DNA of 64,000 nt from Latilactobacillus sakei (GCA_002953655.1 CP025839.1:1674001-1738000), one strand, 5' to 3'. Shown: positions 9,126 through 17,531, counted from the stretch's first letter. Notes: a model not told the origin generated them from the letters alone. Translations and numbers: made by a program.

Positions 9126-9142
9126 TGTTACCGTCCTGTTAC
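9126..9142. promoter_or_regulatory. TGTTAC-N5-TGTTAC direct repeat (WalR- or PhoP-type box)
   Basis: Two perfect TGTTAC hexamers are spaced by 5 bases, an 11-bp period, directly upstream of the weak -35 region of the EPS operon. The spacing and sequence fit the published WalR consensus TGTWAH-N5-TGTWAH; on the other strand GTAACA-N5-GTAACA is close to the PhoP box. Which regulator binds is inference. Confidence 0.5.
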
Positions 9143-9175
9143 AACACTACTTGCGGACCTAATTATTAACAGTAT

Positions 9176-10114
9176 TTATGACTCATTTTGCTCCTTACGG
9201 CGTTCGATGAAATCGTGGACTTTTCCCTGACTAACGTCGACTTGGCCGGATCCCGCTTCTTCAATTGCCACGTTGACAACAGCGCCAAACATTAAAACCA
9301 TTGCCGAATAATTAAGCCACAATAATAGAATTATAAAAGCCCCAATTGTCCCATAGCTATTCCAAGAAGTCCCAAAATACCGCATGTATAATGAGAAGGC
9401 TTGCGCTAATATTAACCAGCCGACTGTGGTTAAGAAGGCCCCTGGTAATACGCTGCGCAGTTGCATCTTAACATTGGGGACAAAGAAATAAACAAAAATC
9501 AGAATTACGAATAAGACAATGCTGGTAATCGGCCATTTTAATTGTCCGAAAACATTAATGTAATCTTCCGGTATTTTGAAGATTGGTGTTATAAATTCTA
9601 GAAATTGTTGTCCGAATGTAAAAACGACGATCAAACTGACTAATAATAGTAGTAAGACTAATGTGGTTCCTAGAGAGATGAGGCGTTTTAAAATAAAATT
9701 CTGAATTTTATCGACTCGATACGCCCGATTAATACTAATTTTCAAGGCGTTGATGCCCTTACTAGCTGCCCACAAGGTTCCTAAAATCCCGACGGATAGC
9801 AAACCGCTATTTCGTTTGTTCAATAGCGATTGTAGTATCGGCATAATCCGATTGAAAATCGTCGGGGGCACAGCCGATTTTACATAATCAGCCACACTGA
9901 GCACATCTAATTGAAAATACGGCAAGATATTCCCGATAACAATTAACAGCGGAAAGAATGATAACAGTGCGTAATAGGCAATTATCTTGGCGTTATCGCT
10001 GATATTGGCCTCTGATGATCGCCGAATCATCAGTTTAATGAAGGCAATCAATTTCTGCTTTCCGGAAATATCCCGTTTAAAAACCGGTAATTGATTTTGT
10101 TCGTCTGATTTCAT
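9176..10114 (-). CDS. YihY/BrkB family membrane protein
   Basis: A 312-residue YihY-family integral membrane protein with about six TM segments. The family's early KIIAYYALLSFFPLLIVIGN stretch and later TFGQQF/FFVPNVKM region are present. The function is unknown; the old RNase BN name for this family is not supported. GAGG lies 6 nt before the ATG at 10114 (MKSDEQ), better than the in-frame ATG at 10126, which itself overlaps the ribosome site. Transcribed alone, leftward. Confidence 0.88.
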   Translation of the reverse strand: MKSDEQNQLPVFKRDISGKQKLIAFIKLMIRRSSEANISDNAKIIAYYALLSFFPLLIVIGNILPYFQLDVLSVADYVKSAVPPTIFNRIMPILQSLLNKRNSGLLSVGILGTLWAASKGINALKISINRAYRVDKIQNFILKRLISLGTTLVLLLLLVSLIVVFTFGQQFLEFITPIFKIPEDYINVFGQLKWPITSIVLFVILIFVYFFVPNVKMQLRSVLPGAFLTTVGWLILAQAFSLYMRYFGTSWNSYGTIGAFIILLLWLNYSAMVLMFGAVVNVAIEEAGSGQVDVSQGKVHDFIERRKEQNES

Positions 10115-10242
10115 ATTTTTCCTCATAAATTCTTAGTATACGCGCTCATGCCGGGTTTCAACAAGAGCATCAAATGTTAAAAAAGTAACCATCTGTGTAT
10201 ATTATACATGATTAAGTGCTAGCCTTATAGTTTTCTGAAAAC

Positions 10243-10282
10243 AAAAAAAGAAGCCTTCTCATTTTTTTAAGAAGGCTTCTTG
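10243..10282 (-). terminator. Rho-independent terminator of map
   Basis: An 11-bp perfect stem (AGAAGCCTTCT and its complement) with an A/T loop is followed on the minus strand by seven T residues, 50 bp past the methionine aminopeptidase stop. Confidence 0.85.
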
Positions 10283-10303
10283 GTTTGGTGCTTGTTTTAG
10301 ACG

Positions 10304-10327
10304 TACACTGTTTTGAAACGTGCTTTT
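10304..10327. repeat. Remnant of the intergenic palindrome family
   Basis: The string CACTGTTTTGAAACGTGCTTTT matches the junction between two tandem units of the element family described under 11832-12072. It lies a few bases after the map stop codon. The rest of each unit is missing, so this looks like a deletion scar. Confidence 0.5.
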
Positions 10328-10332
10328 ATATT

Positions 10333-11130
10333 TTACAATAAATATTTTGCATCCATTTCTGGGTCTTGTGATGTTAAGATTTTGGGGCCGTCTTTTGTGA
10401 TGGCAATTGTGTGTTCGTATTGCGCACAGGCTGTACCGTCTGCTGAGACGTAGTATTCCCAGTCATCACCGGGAACCGTCTTAGACTTGATATGCCAGGT
10501 ACCACCTAAGATGACCATTGGTTCGATGGTGATGGTCATCCCTTCTTTAAGACGCAATCCCTTACCTGCTTCACCGTACGAAGGGACGTTAGGTTGTTCG
10601 TGCATTGTTGGTTGGATACCATGTCCGATTAATTCGCGAACATCACCGTAGTTATTTTCAACTTCAGTGTATTGTTGAATCGCGTGACCGATATCGCCTA
10701 AACGATTGCCAACGACTGCTTGATCAATCCCAAGGTATAGGGCCTTACGGGTATCATCCATTAATTTTTGTAATTCTGGTGCAATTTCGCCAACCGCATA
10801 AGTCCAGCAAGAATCACTTTCGTAACCGTCTAAGTTAACAGTCATATCGACAGTGACAATATCGCCTTCTTTTAAGATTAGGTTTTTGCGGGGGATTGCA
10901 TGTGCGACTTCGTCGTTAACACAGACACAAGTGGCATACTTATAACCTTCAAAACCTTTTTCCGATGCCTTAGCACCTTGTTTTTCGATATAGTCATTTG
11001 CAAATTCTTCAATGACCCAGCTTGAAATACCAGGTTTGATAATATCGCGTAAACCGCGGTGAACACCGGCGATGACAGCACCCGAAGCCGCCATGCCTTT
11101 AATTTCTCGTTCAGATTTTAATGTGATCAA
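10333..11130 (-). CDS. map: Methionine aminopeptidase, type I
   Basis: A 265-residue M24A peptidase that removes the initiator methionine. Metal ligands are recognisable: the two aspartates in DMTVNLDGYESDSCW, histidine in IGHGIQPTMHEQPNVP, glutamate in TIEPM and the last glutamate in QYEHTIAIT. The start is TTG at 11130 (LITLKSEREI): GGAGG lies 7 nt before it, and the longer frame upstream runs through this ribosome site. Slightly longer than the Bacillus enzyme through a short insert near the C-terminus. Monocistronic, with its own terminator. Confidence 0.95.
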   Translation of the reverse strand: MITLKSEREIKGMAASGAVIAGVHRGLRDIIKPGISSWVIEEFANDYIEKQGAKASEKGFEGYKYATCVCVNDEVAHAIPRKNLILKEGDIVTVDMTVNLDGYESDSCWTYAVGEIAPELQKLMDDTRKALYLGIDQAVVGNRLGDIGHAIQQYTEVENNYGDVRELIGHGIQPTMHEQPNVPSYGEAGKGLRLKEGMTITIEPMVILGGTWHIKSKTVPGDDWEYYVSADGTACAQYEHTIAITKDGPKILTSQDPEMDAKYLL

Positions 11131-11306
11131 AATGAAACCTCCAATAATTGTTACCAATTCACTATTCGTTGAAACGGTAAATCAACAGCGTGACTTGCTG
11201 TCTATCTTCAATCTCATATTATACGCTATCTGATTAAAAATTGTACGGCCGACTGCTTTTTAATTAAGATTAAACACAACGCCTTTTCTTAGTTCTAGGC
11301 ATTTGC

Positions 11307-11312
11307 TATAAT
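11307..11312 (+). promoter_or_regulatory. -10 box upstream of flavodoxin
   Basis: TATAAT lies about 80 bp before the flavodoxin start. The -35 region at a 17-bp spacing (TTTTCT) is poor, so this is a partial match only. Confidence 0.4.
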
Positions 11313-11392
11313 CCTTATAGCAGAACCTTTATTTTGGCCCCGGTAATTGTGGGCCATTATCTCATTGCACACGTGAAAGGATGTTCCTAATA

Positions 11393-11845
11393 ATGGCAAC
11401 AGCAAAAGTAGTTTACGCAAGTATGACCGGTAATAACGAGGAAATTGCCGATATCGTTGAAGAAGCCCTCGAAAACTTAGACGTCTCGGTTGAAACGTCA
11501 GAAATCTCCCAAGCAGATCCTTCTGATTTTGAAGACACAGACATCTGCATCGTCTGCAGCTACACTTATGGCGATGATGGTGATTTACCAGATGAAGCAG
11601 TTGACTTCTATGAAGATTTGAAGGAAATGGATTTAACCGGTAAGGTTTACGGCGTCTGTGGTTCAGGCGATACCTTCTATGATGAATTCTGTAAAGTAGT
11701 CGACGACTTTGCCGGCGTCTTCGAACAAACCGGTGCCACCAAAGGCTCAGACGTGGTTAAAGTTGATCTCGCACCAGAAGCAGAAGACATTGAACACTTA
11801 GAAAAATTCGTAGCAGAAATAGTAGCAAAACAGAGTGCTCTCTAA
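11393..11845 (+). CDS. Flavodoxin
   Basis: A 150-residue FMN-binding electron carrier. The phosphate-binding loop is ASMTGNNEEIADIV, the isoalloxazine loops are YTYGDDGDLPDEAVDFY and GSGDTFYDEFCKVVDDF. Strongly acidic, as usual. An ATG at 11381 is in frame but abuts the AAAGG ribosome site, so the ATG at 11393 was taken. The last codons (QSAL then TAA) are formed by the beginning of an intergenic palindrome element, so the C-terminus has been shaped by that insertion or by its spread. Confidence 0.93.
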   Translation: MATAKVVYASMTGNNEEIADIVEEALENLDVSVETSEISQADPSDFEDTDICIVCSYTYGDDGDLPDEAVDFYEDLKEMDLTGKVYGVCGSGDTFYDEFCKVVDDFAGVFEQTGATKGSDVVKVDLAPEAEDIEHLEKFVAEIVAKQSAL

Positions 11846-12072
11846 AACGGGTTGATTCTGAGCACTAGCATAACTTGGCGAATTAGCGACACAATCGCTA
11901 GTTTGACAAGTGTTGCTAAGCACAGGAGTCAGCTTTAGAAAGCACGTTTCAAATCAGAGTGTTTTGACTGGCGTTTAACTTCTGAGTATAGACTCGATTG
12001 CCGAATGAACCATGTAATGGTTTGTTTGGCAATCGTAGCTAAACGGAAGAAGTTGCCAGACAAAACACGTTT
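11832..12072 (+). repeat. Two tandem intergenic palindrome elements after flavodoxin
   Basis: Unit 1 (11832-11950) and unit 2 (11956-12072) lie head to tail. Each begins GAGTG and ends CACGTTT. The centre is a short hairpin (TAGCGA/TCGCTA in unit 1, AACCAT/ATGGTT in unit 2) inside longer nested arms. The arms differ in sequence between the units but remain complementary. Unit 1 overlaps the flavodoxin stop. No gene is seen between 11846 and 12193. Confidence 0.8.
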
Positions 12073-12091
12073 CCACCAATTCAACATTTTC

Positions 12092-12140
12092 CCACTGGGT
12101 CTAGGGCAATTCCCTTTTGCTTTGGTCCCAGTTTTCTTGT
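12092..12140 (+). terminator. Terminator following the flavodoxin-linked repeats
   Basis: ACTGGG pairs with CCCAGT and an inner GCAA/TTGC arm, followed by a T-rich tail. The stem has internal mismatches, so it is moderate in strength. Confidence 0.6.
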
Positions 12141-12193
12141 TTTATAAAGAACAACCCGTTTTACATTCTATCATTAATTTAGGGGCTCTTTTT

Positions 12194-12676
12194 ATGGCTT
12201 TTATTAAGCGGCTATTATTCAAATACCGAGATTTATTGACCTACACCTTTTTTGGTTTCTTAGCATCCCTCGTCAATATCTTCACTTACTGGATCTTTCG
12301 CCATACCATCATTTGGCCATACTTATTGGCGAATACGATTGCTTGGTTGTTGGCCAACCTATTCGGCTTTTTTACCAATAAATCCTTAGTGTTCCAATCT
12401 AAATACACAACCTTCAAGGCGCTCTTTGGCGAAGTGCTCTCTTTTTTCTTCTTCCGCGGCGTTTCTTTTTTCTTAGATAACGGCTTGATGATTGTCGCTA
12501 TTTCATTTTTAGGTTGGCAAAGCATGACAGCCAAGATTGTCGATCAATTAATCGTCGGTATCGTCAATTACATTACGACGAGCTATACTTTCAAAAAAAG
12601 CGAACGGCAAATGGCCTTACGCGGGCGGATTTTACGCCATTATCATACTATTTTAAAACGAGGCGATCATCATTAA
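12194..12676 (+). CDS. GtrA-like membrane protein, copy 1
   Basis: A 160-residue GtrA/DPMS-like protein with four TM helices. The family's FGFFTNKSLVFQSK segment lies after helix 2. GtrA proteins work with a polyprenyl-phosphate glycosyltransferase, probably moving the lipid-linked sugar across the membrane. A longer frame opens at 12005 but runs through a repeat and a terminator; AGGGG lies 8 nt before the ATG at 12194. The stop (CATTAA) overlaps the probable start of the second GtrA gene. Shares long identical stretches with that gene, e.g. VFQSKYTTF and KIVDQ. Confidence 0.88.
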   Translation: MAFIKRLLFKYRDLLTYTFFGFLASLVNIFTYWIFRHTIIWPYLLANTIAWLLANLFGFFTNKSLVFQSKYTTFKALFGEVLSFFFFRGVSFFLDNGLMIVAISFLGWQSMTAKIVDQLIVGIVNYITTSYTFKKSERQMALRGRILRHYHTILKRGDHH

Positions 12677-13091
12677 AACAATTCAAAAACTGATCCACCA
12701 ATATTGGGAACAATTAATGTACCTGGTTTTTGGCGTCTTAACCACTGCCGTCAACATGGTGGTTTTCTATCTTTTAGACCGTTACACTGGTATGTATTAT
12801 TTACTCAGCAATACGATTGCTTGGTTCCTATCAGTATTATTTGCCTTTTTTACTAACAAAACATGGGTTTTTCAATCAAAATATACAACTTTTAGAGATT
12901 TTTCACGTGAAATAGCTAGTTTCTTCTTTTTCCGTGGTATATCCTATATAATGGATACTGGTATTATGTTTGTCGGGATTTCAATGCTTCACGGTCCTAA
13001 CATGTTGGTTAAGATTGTCGATCAAATTGTGATTATCCTGGCAAATTATATTTTCAGTAAATGGATTTTTAATAAGTCAACGGAGGCTTAA
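12672..13091 (+). CDS. GtrA-like membrane protein, copy 2 (probable ATT start)
   Basis: A four-TM GtrA-like protein of about 139 residues, a tandem paralogue of the preceding gene (FAFFTNKTWVFQSKYTTF, SFFFFRGISYIMD, KIVDQIVIILANY). The first ATG in frame, at 12717, would remove 15 residues that align without a gap to the N-terminus of copy 1. The aligned first codon is ATT at 12672; GAGGCG lies 6 nt upstream and the codon overlaps the previous stop as ATTAA. Start at a rare ATT codon is therefore likely, though not proven; 12717 is the alternative. Confidence 0.8.
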   Translation: MKTIQKLIHQYWEQLMYLVFGVLTTAVNMVVFYLLDRYTGMYYLLSNTIAWFLSVLFAFFTNKTWVFQSKYTTFRDFSREIASFFFFRGISYIMDTGIMFVGISMLHGPNMLVKIVDQIVIILANYIFSKWIFNKSTEA

Positions 13092-13092
13092 C

Positions 13093-14025
13093 ATGAGCAA
13101 AACGATTTCAATTATTGTCCCCTGTTTTAACGAACAAGAATCAGTTCCACTATTTTATGCAGCAGTTGAAAAAGTTGCGGCTCAACTACCAAATCATACT
13201 ATCGAATACTTATTTATTAATGACGGTTCTGCTGATCAAACCTTACCAGCAATGCGGGCCCTACAAGCACAAGATCCTGAACACGTGCATTACATTTCAT
13301 TTTCAAGAAACTTCGGTAAAGAAGCGGCGCTCTATGCCGGCTTACAAGCTGCAACAGGTGATTACGTCGCTGTTATGGATGTTGATCTGCAAGACCCCCC
13401 TGCTTTATTACCGGAAATGATTCAAGGTATCGAAGTCGAAGGTTATGATTGTGTTGGTACTCGCCGCACAACCCGCGCTGGTGAACCACCTGTGCGCTCA
13501 TTCTTCGCTAAAAAGTTCTATCAGATTATTAATCATATCTCACAAACTAAAATTGTCGATGGTGCCCGTGATTACCGTCTAATGACGCGTCAAATGGTCG
13601 ATGCGATTCTTGAAATGACCGAATACAACCGTTTTTCAAAAGGCATCTTCAGTTGGGTTGGTTTTGACACTAAATATCTTGAATATCAAAATCAAGATCG
13701 CGTTGCCGGCACAACCAGTTGGTCTTTCTGGGGCCTTTTCAAATACTCACTTGATGGAATTGTGACCTTCTCAGAAACACCACTGGCTATTGCCTCATTT
13801 ATCGGTTTCTTCTCGTTTATTATTGCCTCAATCGCCTTAGTCTTCATCGTTATTCGCGCCATTATCTTCGGTGATCCAACGAGCGGTTGGCCATCTCTCA
13901 TCTCAGTTGTTTTGATGGTGGGTGGCTTACAACTCCTTTGTTTAGGGATTGTCGGTAAATACATCGGTAAGATCTATCTAGAAGTTAAAAATCGCCCAGT
14001 CTACATTGTTAAAGAAAAGAAATAA
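13093..14025 (+). CDS. Polyprenyl-phosphate glycosyltransferase (GtrB/YkcC-like)
   Basis: A 310-residue GT2 enzyme of the DPM1/GtrB group with an N-terminal GT-A domain (IIVPCFNEQESVPLFYAAV, FINDGSADQT, VAVMDVDLQDPPALLPEM) and two C-terminal TM helices. It would transfer a sugar from UDP- or other NDP-sugar to undecaprenyl phosphate. GGAGG precedes the ATG, 1 nt after the GtrA copy 2 stop. With the two GtrA proteins it forms a donor-lipid system for glycosylating teichoic acid or another surface polymer. The final outside transferase (GT-C) is not in the window. Confidence 0.92.
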   Translation: MSKTISIIVPCFNEQESVPLFYAAVEKVAAQLPNHTIEYLFINDGSADQTLPAMRALQAQDPEHVHYISFSRNFGKEAALYAGLQAATGDYVAVMDVDLQDPPALLPEMIQGIEVEGYDCVGTRRTTRAGEPPVRSFFAKKFYQIINHISQTKIVDGARDYRLMTRQMVDAILEMTEYNRFSKGIFSWVGFDTKYLEYQNQDRVAGTTSWSFWGLFKYSLDGIVTFSETPLAIASFIGFFSFIIASIALVFIVIRAIIFGDPTSGWPSLISVVLMVGGLQLLCLGIVGKYIGKIYLEVKNRPVYIVKEKK

Positions 14026-14027
14026 TC

Positions 14028-14068
14028 AAAAAAGGAGTTGCGACAAAATTTGTCGCAACTCCTTTTTT
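14028..14068. terminator. Bidirectional terminator with GACAAA core
   Basis: A perfect 18-bp palindrome (AAAGGAGTTGCGACAAA and complement) with A and T runs on both sides lies between the convergent glycosyltransferase and 2-epimerase genes. Confidence 0.9.
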
Positions 14069-14075
14069 AGTTTAT

Positions 14076-14100
14076 AACGTGCTTTAAACAGACCTCTTTT
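14076..14100. repeat. Short remnant of the intergenic palindrome family
   Basis: AACGTGCTTT and CTCTTTTATTT, the two ends of the element family, are joined with almost nothing between them, directly after the 2-epimerase stop codon. Interpreted as an internal-deletion derivative. Confidence 0.45.
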
Positions 14101-14102
14101 AT

Positions 14103-15242
14103 TTAAAATTCTTCTGGTCGTTGCTTCGTTTGCTCAAAATGATATGCAATCGCGTCTAAAATCCGTTTTGAAGCAAAGCCGTCACCATATGGGTTTTTAG
14201 CTTGTGCCATGGCTTCATAGACTTGTTGGTTGTCTAATAGCTCGACCATCGTATCGTGAACCATTTCAGGTTGTGTACCGACTAACTTCAAGGTCCCAGC
14301 TTCAACGCCTTCTGGTCGTTCAGTTGTATCTCTGAGTACCAAGACTGGTTTCCCAAGTGATGGTGCTTCTTCTTGCACACCGCCTGAATCAGACATGATG
14401 AAGAAACTTCTAGCCGCTAAGTTATGGAAGTCAACGACATCTAGCGGATCAATCAAATGAATCCGTGGATGGTTACCTAATATGCTTTGCGCTGCTTCTT
14501 GGACAACTGGGTTAAGATGAACTGGGTAGACGATTTCAACATCATCATGACTCTCAACCACTTGGCGCATAACTTTGAAGACCCGTTTCATCGGTTCGCC
14601 TTGGTTTTCACGACGATGCATGGTTACTAGAATCATTCGTTTATCAGCATCAACCACATCTAAAATATCATGATTATAATCGCTTTGAACTGTTTGTTTA
14701 AGCGCATCAATCGCAGTATTCCCAGTAATGAAGATATTATCTTCATTGTGGTTTTCTTGCAATAAGTTAGCTTTACTTTGACTCGTTGGTGCAAAATAAA
14801 GATCACTTAAAACATCCGTTAATTGACGATTCATTTCTTCTGGGAATGGTGAATACTTATCCCAAGTTCTAAGGCCCGCTTCAACGTGCCCAATGGCCGT
14901 TTGATTATAGAAGGCACTGATACTTGCTGCAAAAGTGGTGGTGGTATCACCATGCACTAAGACAATATCAGGTTTTTCAGTGGCAATCACATGATCAAGA
15001 TTCATTAAAACGTTACTTGTGATTTCACTCAAGGTTTGACGCTGTTTCATGACATCTAAATCATAATCTGGTTTAATTTTAAAAATTTCAAGCACTTGAT
15101 CAAGCATCTGACGATGTTGCGCAGTGACAACAGTGACCGCTTCAAACTCTGTATCGCGCTTTTTAAGTTCCAATACGAGTGGCGCCATCTTAATGGCTTC
15201 TGGTCGGGTACCAAAAACGGTCATTACTTTAATTTTAGACAC
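14103..15242 (-). CDS. wecB: UDP-N-acetylglucosamine 2-epimerase (non-hydrolysing)
   Basis: A 379-residue MnaA/WecB enzyme interconverting UDP-GlcNAc and UDP-ManNAc; the latter feeds the wall teichoic acid linkage unit and some polysaccharides. Signature segments include VFGTRPEAIKMAPLV at the start, VLVHGDTTTTFAASISAFY, GHVEAGLRTWDKYSPFPEEM with catalytic acidic residues, and SDSGGVQEEAPSLGKPVLV. Length matches the family. Monocistronic; convergent with the GtrA/GT operon through a shared terminator. Confidence 0.95.
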   Translation of the reverse strand: MSKIKVMTVFGTRPEAIKMAPLVLELKKRDTEFEAVTVVTAQHRQMLDQVLEIFKIKPDYDLDVMKQRQTLSEITSNVLMNLDHVIATEKPDIVLVHGDTTTTFAASISAFYNQTAIGHVEAGLRTWDKYSPFPEEMNRQLTDVLSDLYFAPTSQSKANLLQENHNEDNIFITGNTAIDALKQTVQSDYNHDILDVVDADKRMILVTMHRRENQGEPMKRVFKVMRQVVESHDDVEIVYPVHLNPVVQEAAQSILGNHPRIHLIDPLDVVDFHNLAARSFFIMSDSGGVQEEAPSLGKPVLVLRDTTERPEGVEAGTLKLVGTQPEMVHDTMVELLDNQQVYEAMAQAKNPYGDGFASKRILDAIAYHFEQTKQRPEEF

Positions 15243-15338
15243 AAATAGACCTCCTACTACTTACTATTGCTATCCCTTACTATGCTACACGTTTGGCGCA
15301 CGATTGACAATTATTATTATCGTTTCTTAACGACTTCT

Positions 15339-15896
15339 TTAGACCCGTTCCAATTCAAAACAGCGCATTAACATCACACCGATTTGCGTTGAGGCGGATT
15401 CTTCATCAAATTGTATCAAGTGTGCATTGATTAACGTGGCAAAGCCCGTCATGGTAATCCAAATTTCGTTAATGACTTGTTGTTGCTGTTCTTTTGTCAA
15501 CCGTTGAAGTGGCTGATAGTCGTGGAGGCGAATATCGGTTACTTGGTTAACAAAAGCGCGTGTCTCGGTAGCGCCAAAATGGTTATCAATAAATAACGCC
15601 CGATAAAGTTCTGGTTCAACCGTCGCAAAGCGAATATAGCCTACACCCAAATTAACAAGGGCATCATCGTGATGCTGTTCTTCACTAACATACCAAATTA
15701 ACCGGGCCTTAGCTTGCTCTAAAACGGCCTGTTTCAACTCAGCCATGCTCCCGAATTCAAGATAAATCGGTTGTGTTGAGCAATTCAAAGCTGTCGCTAA
15801 TTTACGCGCAGTAATTGACTTCAAGCCCTCTGTTAAAACAAGTTCATATGCTTTGTCGAGAATTTGTTCCGCTTTTATTCTTTTTTTACGTGCCAT
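15339..15896 (-). CDS. TetR/AcrR family regulator
   Basis: A 185-residue TetR-like repressor. The N-terminal helix-turn-helix is clear: ILDKAYELVLTEGLKSITA then RKLATALNCSTQPIYLEFGS. The C-terminal half is a helical ligand/dimer domain without a recognisable ligand. GGAGG lies 10 nt before the ATG at 15896; the longer frame begins with a GTG inside the ribosome site. It is divergent from pepS, with about 160 bp between them, so it may control pepS or itself; no operator was identified. Confidence 0.88.
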   Translation of the reverse strand: MARKKRIKAEQILDKAYELVLTEGLKSITARKLATALNCSTQPIYLEFGSMAELKQAVLEQAKARLIWYVSEEQHHDDALVNLGVGYIRFATVEPELYRALFIDNHFGATETRAFVNQVTDIRLHDYQPLQRLTKEQQQQVINEIWITMTGFATLINAHLIQFDEESASTQIGVMLMRCFELERV

Positions 15897-16059
15897 TTTA
15901 ACAGCACCTCCCACCTCAATATTGACTCAAAACAGATTCATTAATGTCACTCTAACACAAAATTAAATAACATGAAAACGTTTTTATTACTAAGACAAGT
16001 TTTTTTAATCATCCTATGCTATGATATTGGTATCAAATAGGCCTTAAGGAGGATTTTTT

Positions 16060-17292
16060 ATGACAACTTTCCAACATAATCTTGAAAAATACGCGGCATT
16101 AATCGCTAAAACGGGGATCAACGTCCAAGACGGTGACACCGTTGTCCTTCAAATCGCAGTTAGTCAAGCGGAATTCGCCCGCGACATTACGGCAGCTTGC
16201 TATGATTTAGGCGCGGCCGAAGTCATTATCAAATGGCAAGACGACGCTATCGACCGCATTAACATGCAACACAAAGCCCAAGAACGCTTAGCTGATGTGC
16301 CAGACTTTCAAAAACAAGAATATGATTACTGGTTAGCTAATAATGCTAAACGAATTTCAGTGATGTCAAGTGACCCTGATAACTTGAAAGGTTTAGATAG
16401 CGATCGGGTCGCTGCTGCCCAACTTGCCAATGGCAAAGCAATGTTGAAAGTTCGCCAAGCGACACAAGCCAATAAGAATAGTTGGATTGTTGTAGCCGCT
16501 GCTAGTCCTGCTTGGGCCCACAAAGTCTTTCCTGATTTAGCAGTGCAAGAAGCGACAGACAAATTATGGACTGAAATCTTCAAAACAACCCGCGTTGATC
16601 AACCAGATCCCATCTTAGCTTGGGAAGCACATGGTAAAAAATTACACGCTAAGGCTGCTGAACTGAACGCTGCTCAATTTAAAGCACTCCACTATACCGC
16701 CCCAGGCACTGACTTAACAATTGGCCTTCCTAAGCATCATATCTGGATGGGCGGTCCACACAATAGTAGTGATGGCCGGCCTTTTATCGCTAATATGCCA
16801 ACTGAAGAAGTTTTCTCAGCAGCTGATGCCAACCACATTGATGGTTATATCTCATCAACCAAGCCATTGAGTTATGCTGGTAACACTCTGAATAACATGC
16901 AATTCACCTTCGAAAATGGCCGGGTCGTTAAAGCGACTGCTGAAGAAGGCAATGATGTCCTCCAAAAATTATTACAAACAGACGAAGGCGTTAAGAGCTT
17001 AGGCGAAGTTGCCTTGGTCCCAGACCCTTCACCAATTTCACAATCAAAGATCACCTTCTACAATACGTTATTCGACGAAAATGCGTCAAATCATTTGGCT
17101 TTAGGCTCAGCCTACGCCTTTTCAATTGAAGGTGGTACTGAAATGACGCAAGAAGAATTAAAAGCAGCCGGCTTAAATCGTAGTCAAGCACATGTTGATT
17201 TCATGGTCGGTTCAAGTGACATGAACATCGATGGCTTAACATATGATGGCCAAATCGTACCAGTCTTCAGAAACGGCGACTGGGCTGACTAA
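16060..17292 (+). CDS. pepS: Aminopeptidase PepS (M29 family)
   Basis: A 410-residue M29 thermophilic-type metalloaminopeptidase, the usual length. Metal-site segments include NMPTEEVFSAADANHIDGYI with EE and H, the EGGTEMTQEEL region and HVDFMVGSSDMNIDG near the C-terminus. Cytosolic; in lactic acid bacteria it trims peptides from the proteolytic system. AAGGAGG precedes the ATG. Its stop overlaps the start of the next small membrane-protein gene (TAATG). Confidence 0.93.
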   Translation: MTTFQHNLEKYAALIAKTGINVQDGDTVVLQIAVSQAEFARDITAACYDLGAAEVIIKWQDDAIDRINMQHKAQERLADVPDFQKQEYDYWLANNAKRISVMSSDPDNLKGLDSDRVAAAQLANGKAMLKVRQATQANKNSWIVVAAASPAWAHKVFPDLAVQEATDKLWTEIFKTTRVDQPDPILAWEAHGKKLHAKAAELNAAQFKALHYTAPGTDLTIGLPKHHIWMGGPHNSSDGRPFIANMPTEEVFSAADANHIDGYISSTKPLSYAGNTLNNMQFTFENGRVVKATAEEGNDVLQKLLQTDEGVKSLGEVALVPDPSPISQSKITFYNTLFDENASNHLALGSAYAFSIEGGTEMTQEELKAAGLNRSQAHVDFMVGSSDMNIDGLTYDGQIVPVFRNGDWAD

Positions 17293-17483
17293 TGTTGACA
17301 CTTTGGCTCATGCTGTTAGGAATTTCGATTTGCCTAACCACCTTTTTTGTCGGGTTAACCGGCTACTATTATTTTCAAAAACAAGCCACTAAGTTATTAG
17401 TGGTAATTTCGTTAATTGGGATTGTCTGTACAATTGTCACCTATTACTACTTTCACCAAGCCCTATTAACACCAGCTTTATAA
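17292..17483 (+). CDS. Small two-helix membrane protein
   Basis: A 63-residue protein of unknown function with two hydrophobic helices (residues ~3-27 and ~35-55) joined by a short polar YYYFQKQATK loop. Its ATG overlaps the pepS stop, and the pair ends at a common terminator, so it is probably translated by coupling with pepS. Confidence 0.7.
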   Translation: MLTLWLMLLGISICLTTFFVGLTGYYYFQKQATKLLVVISLIGIVCTIVTYYYFHQALLTPAL

Positions 17484-17489
17484 TTAATC

Positions 17490-17531
17490 AAGGATTGGCC
17501 CCCAATTTAGCTTTGGCGCCAATCCTTTTTT
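17490..17531 (+). terminator. Terminator of the pepS operon
   Basis: AAGGATTGGC pairs with GCCAATCCTT around a loop and is followed by a T run. Confidence 0.85.

Noticed and set aside
12005-12193. N-terminal extension of the first GtrA frame
   Set aside because: It passes through a palindrome element and a terminator; the ATG at 12194 has a ribosome site and gives the family's normal length.
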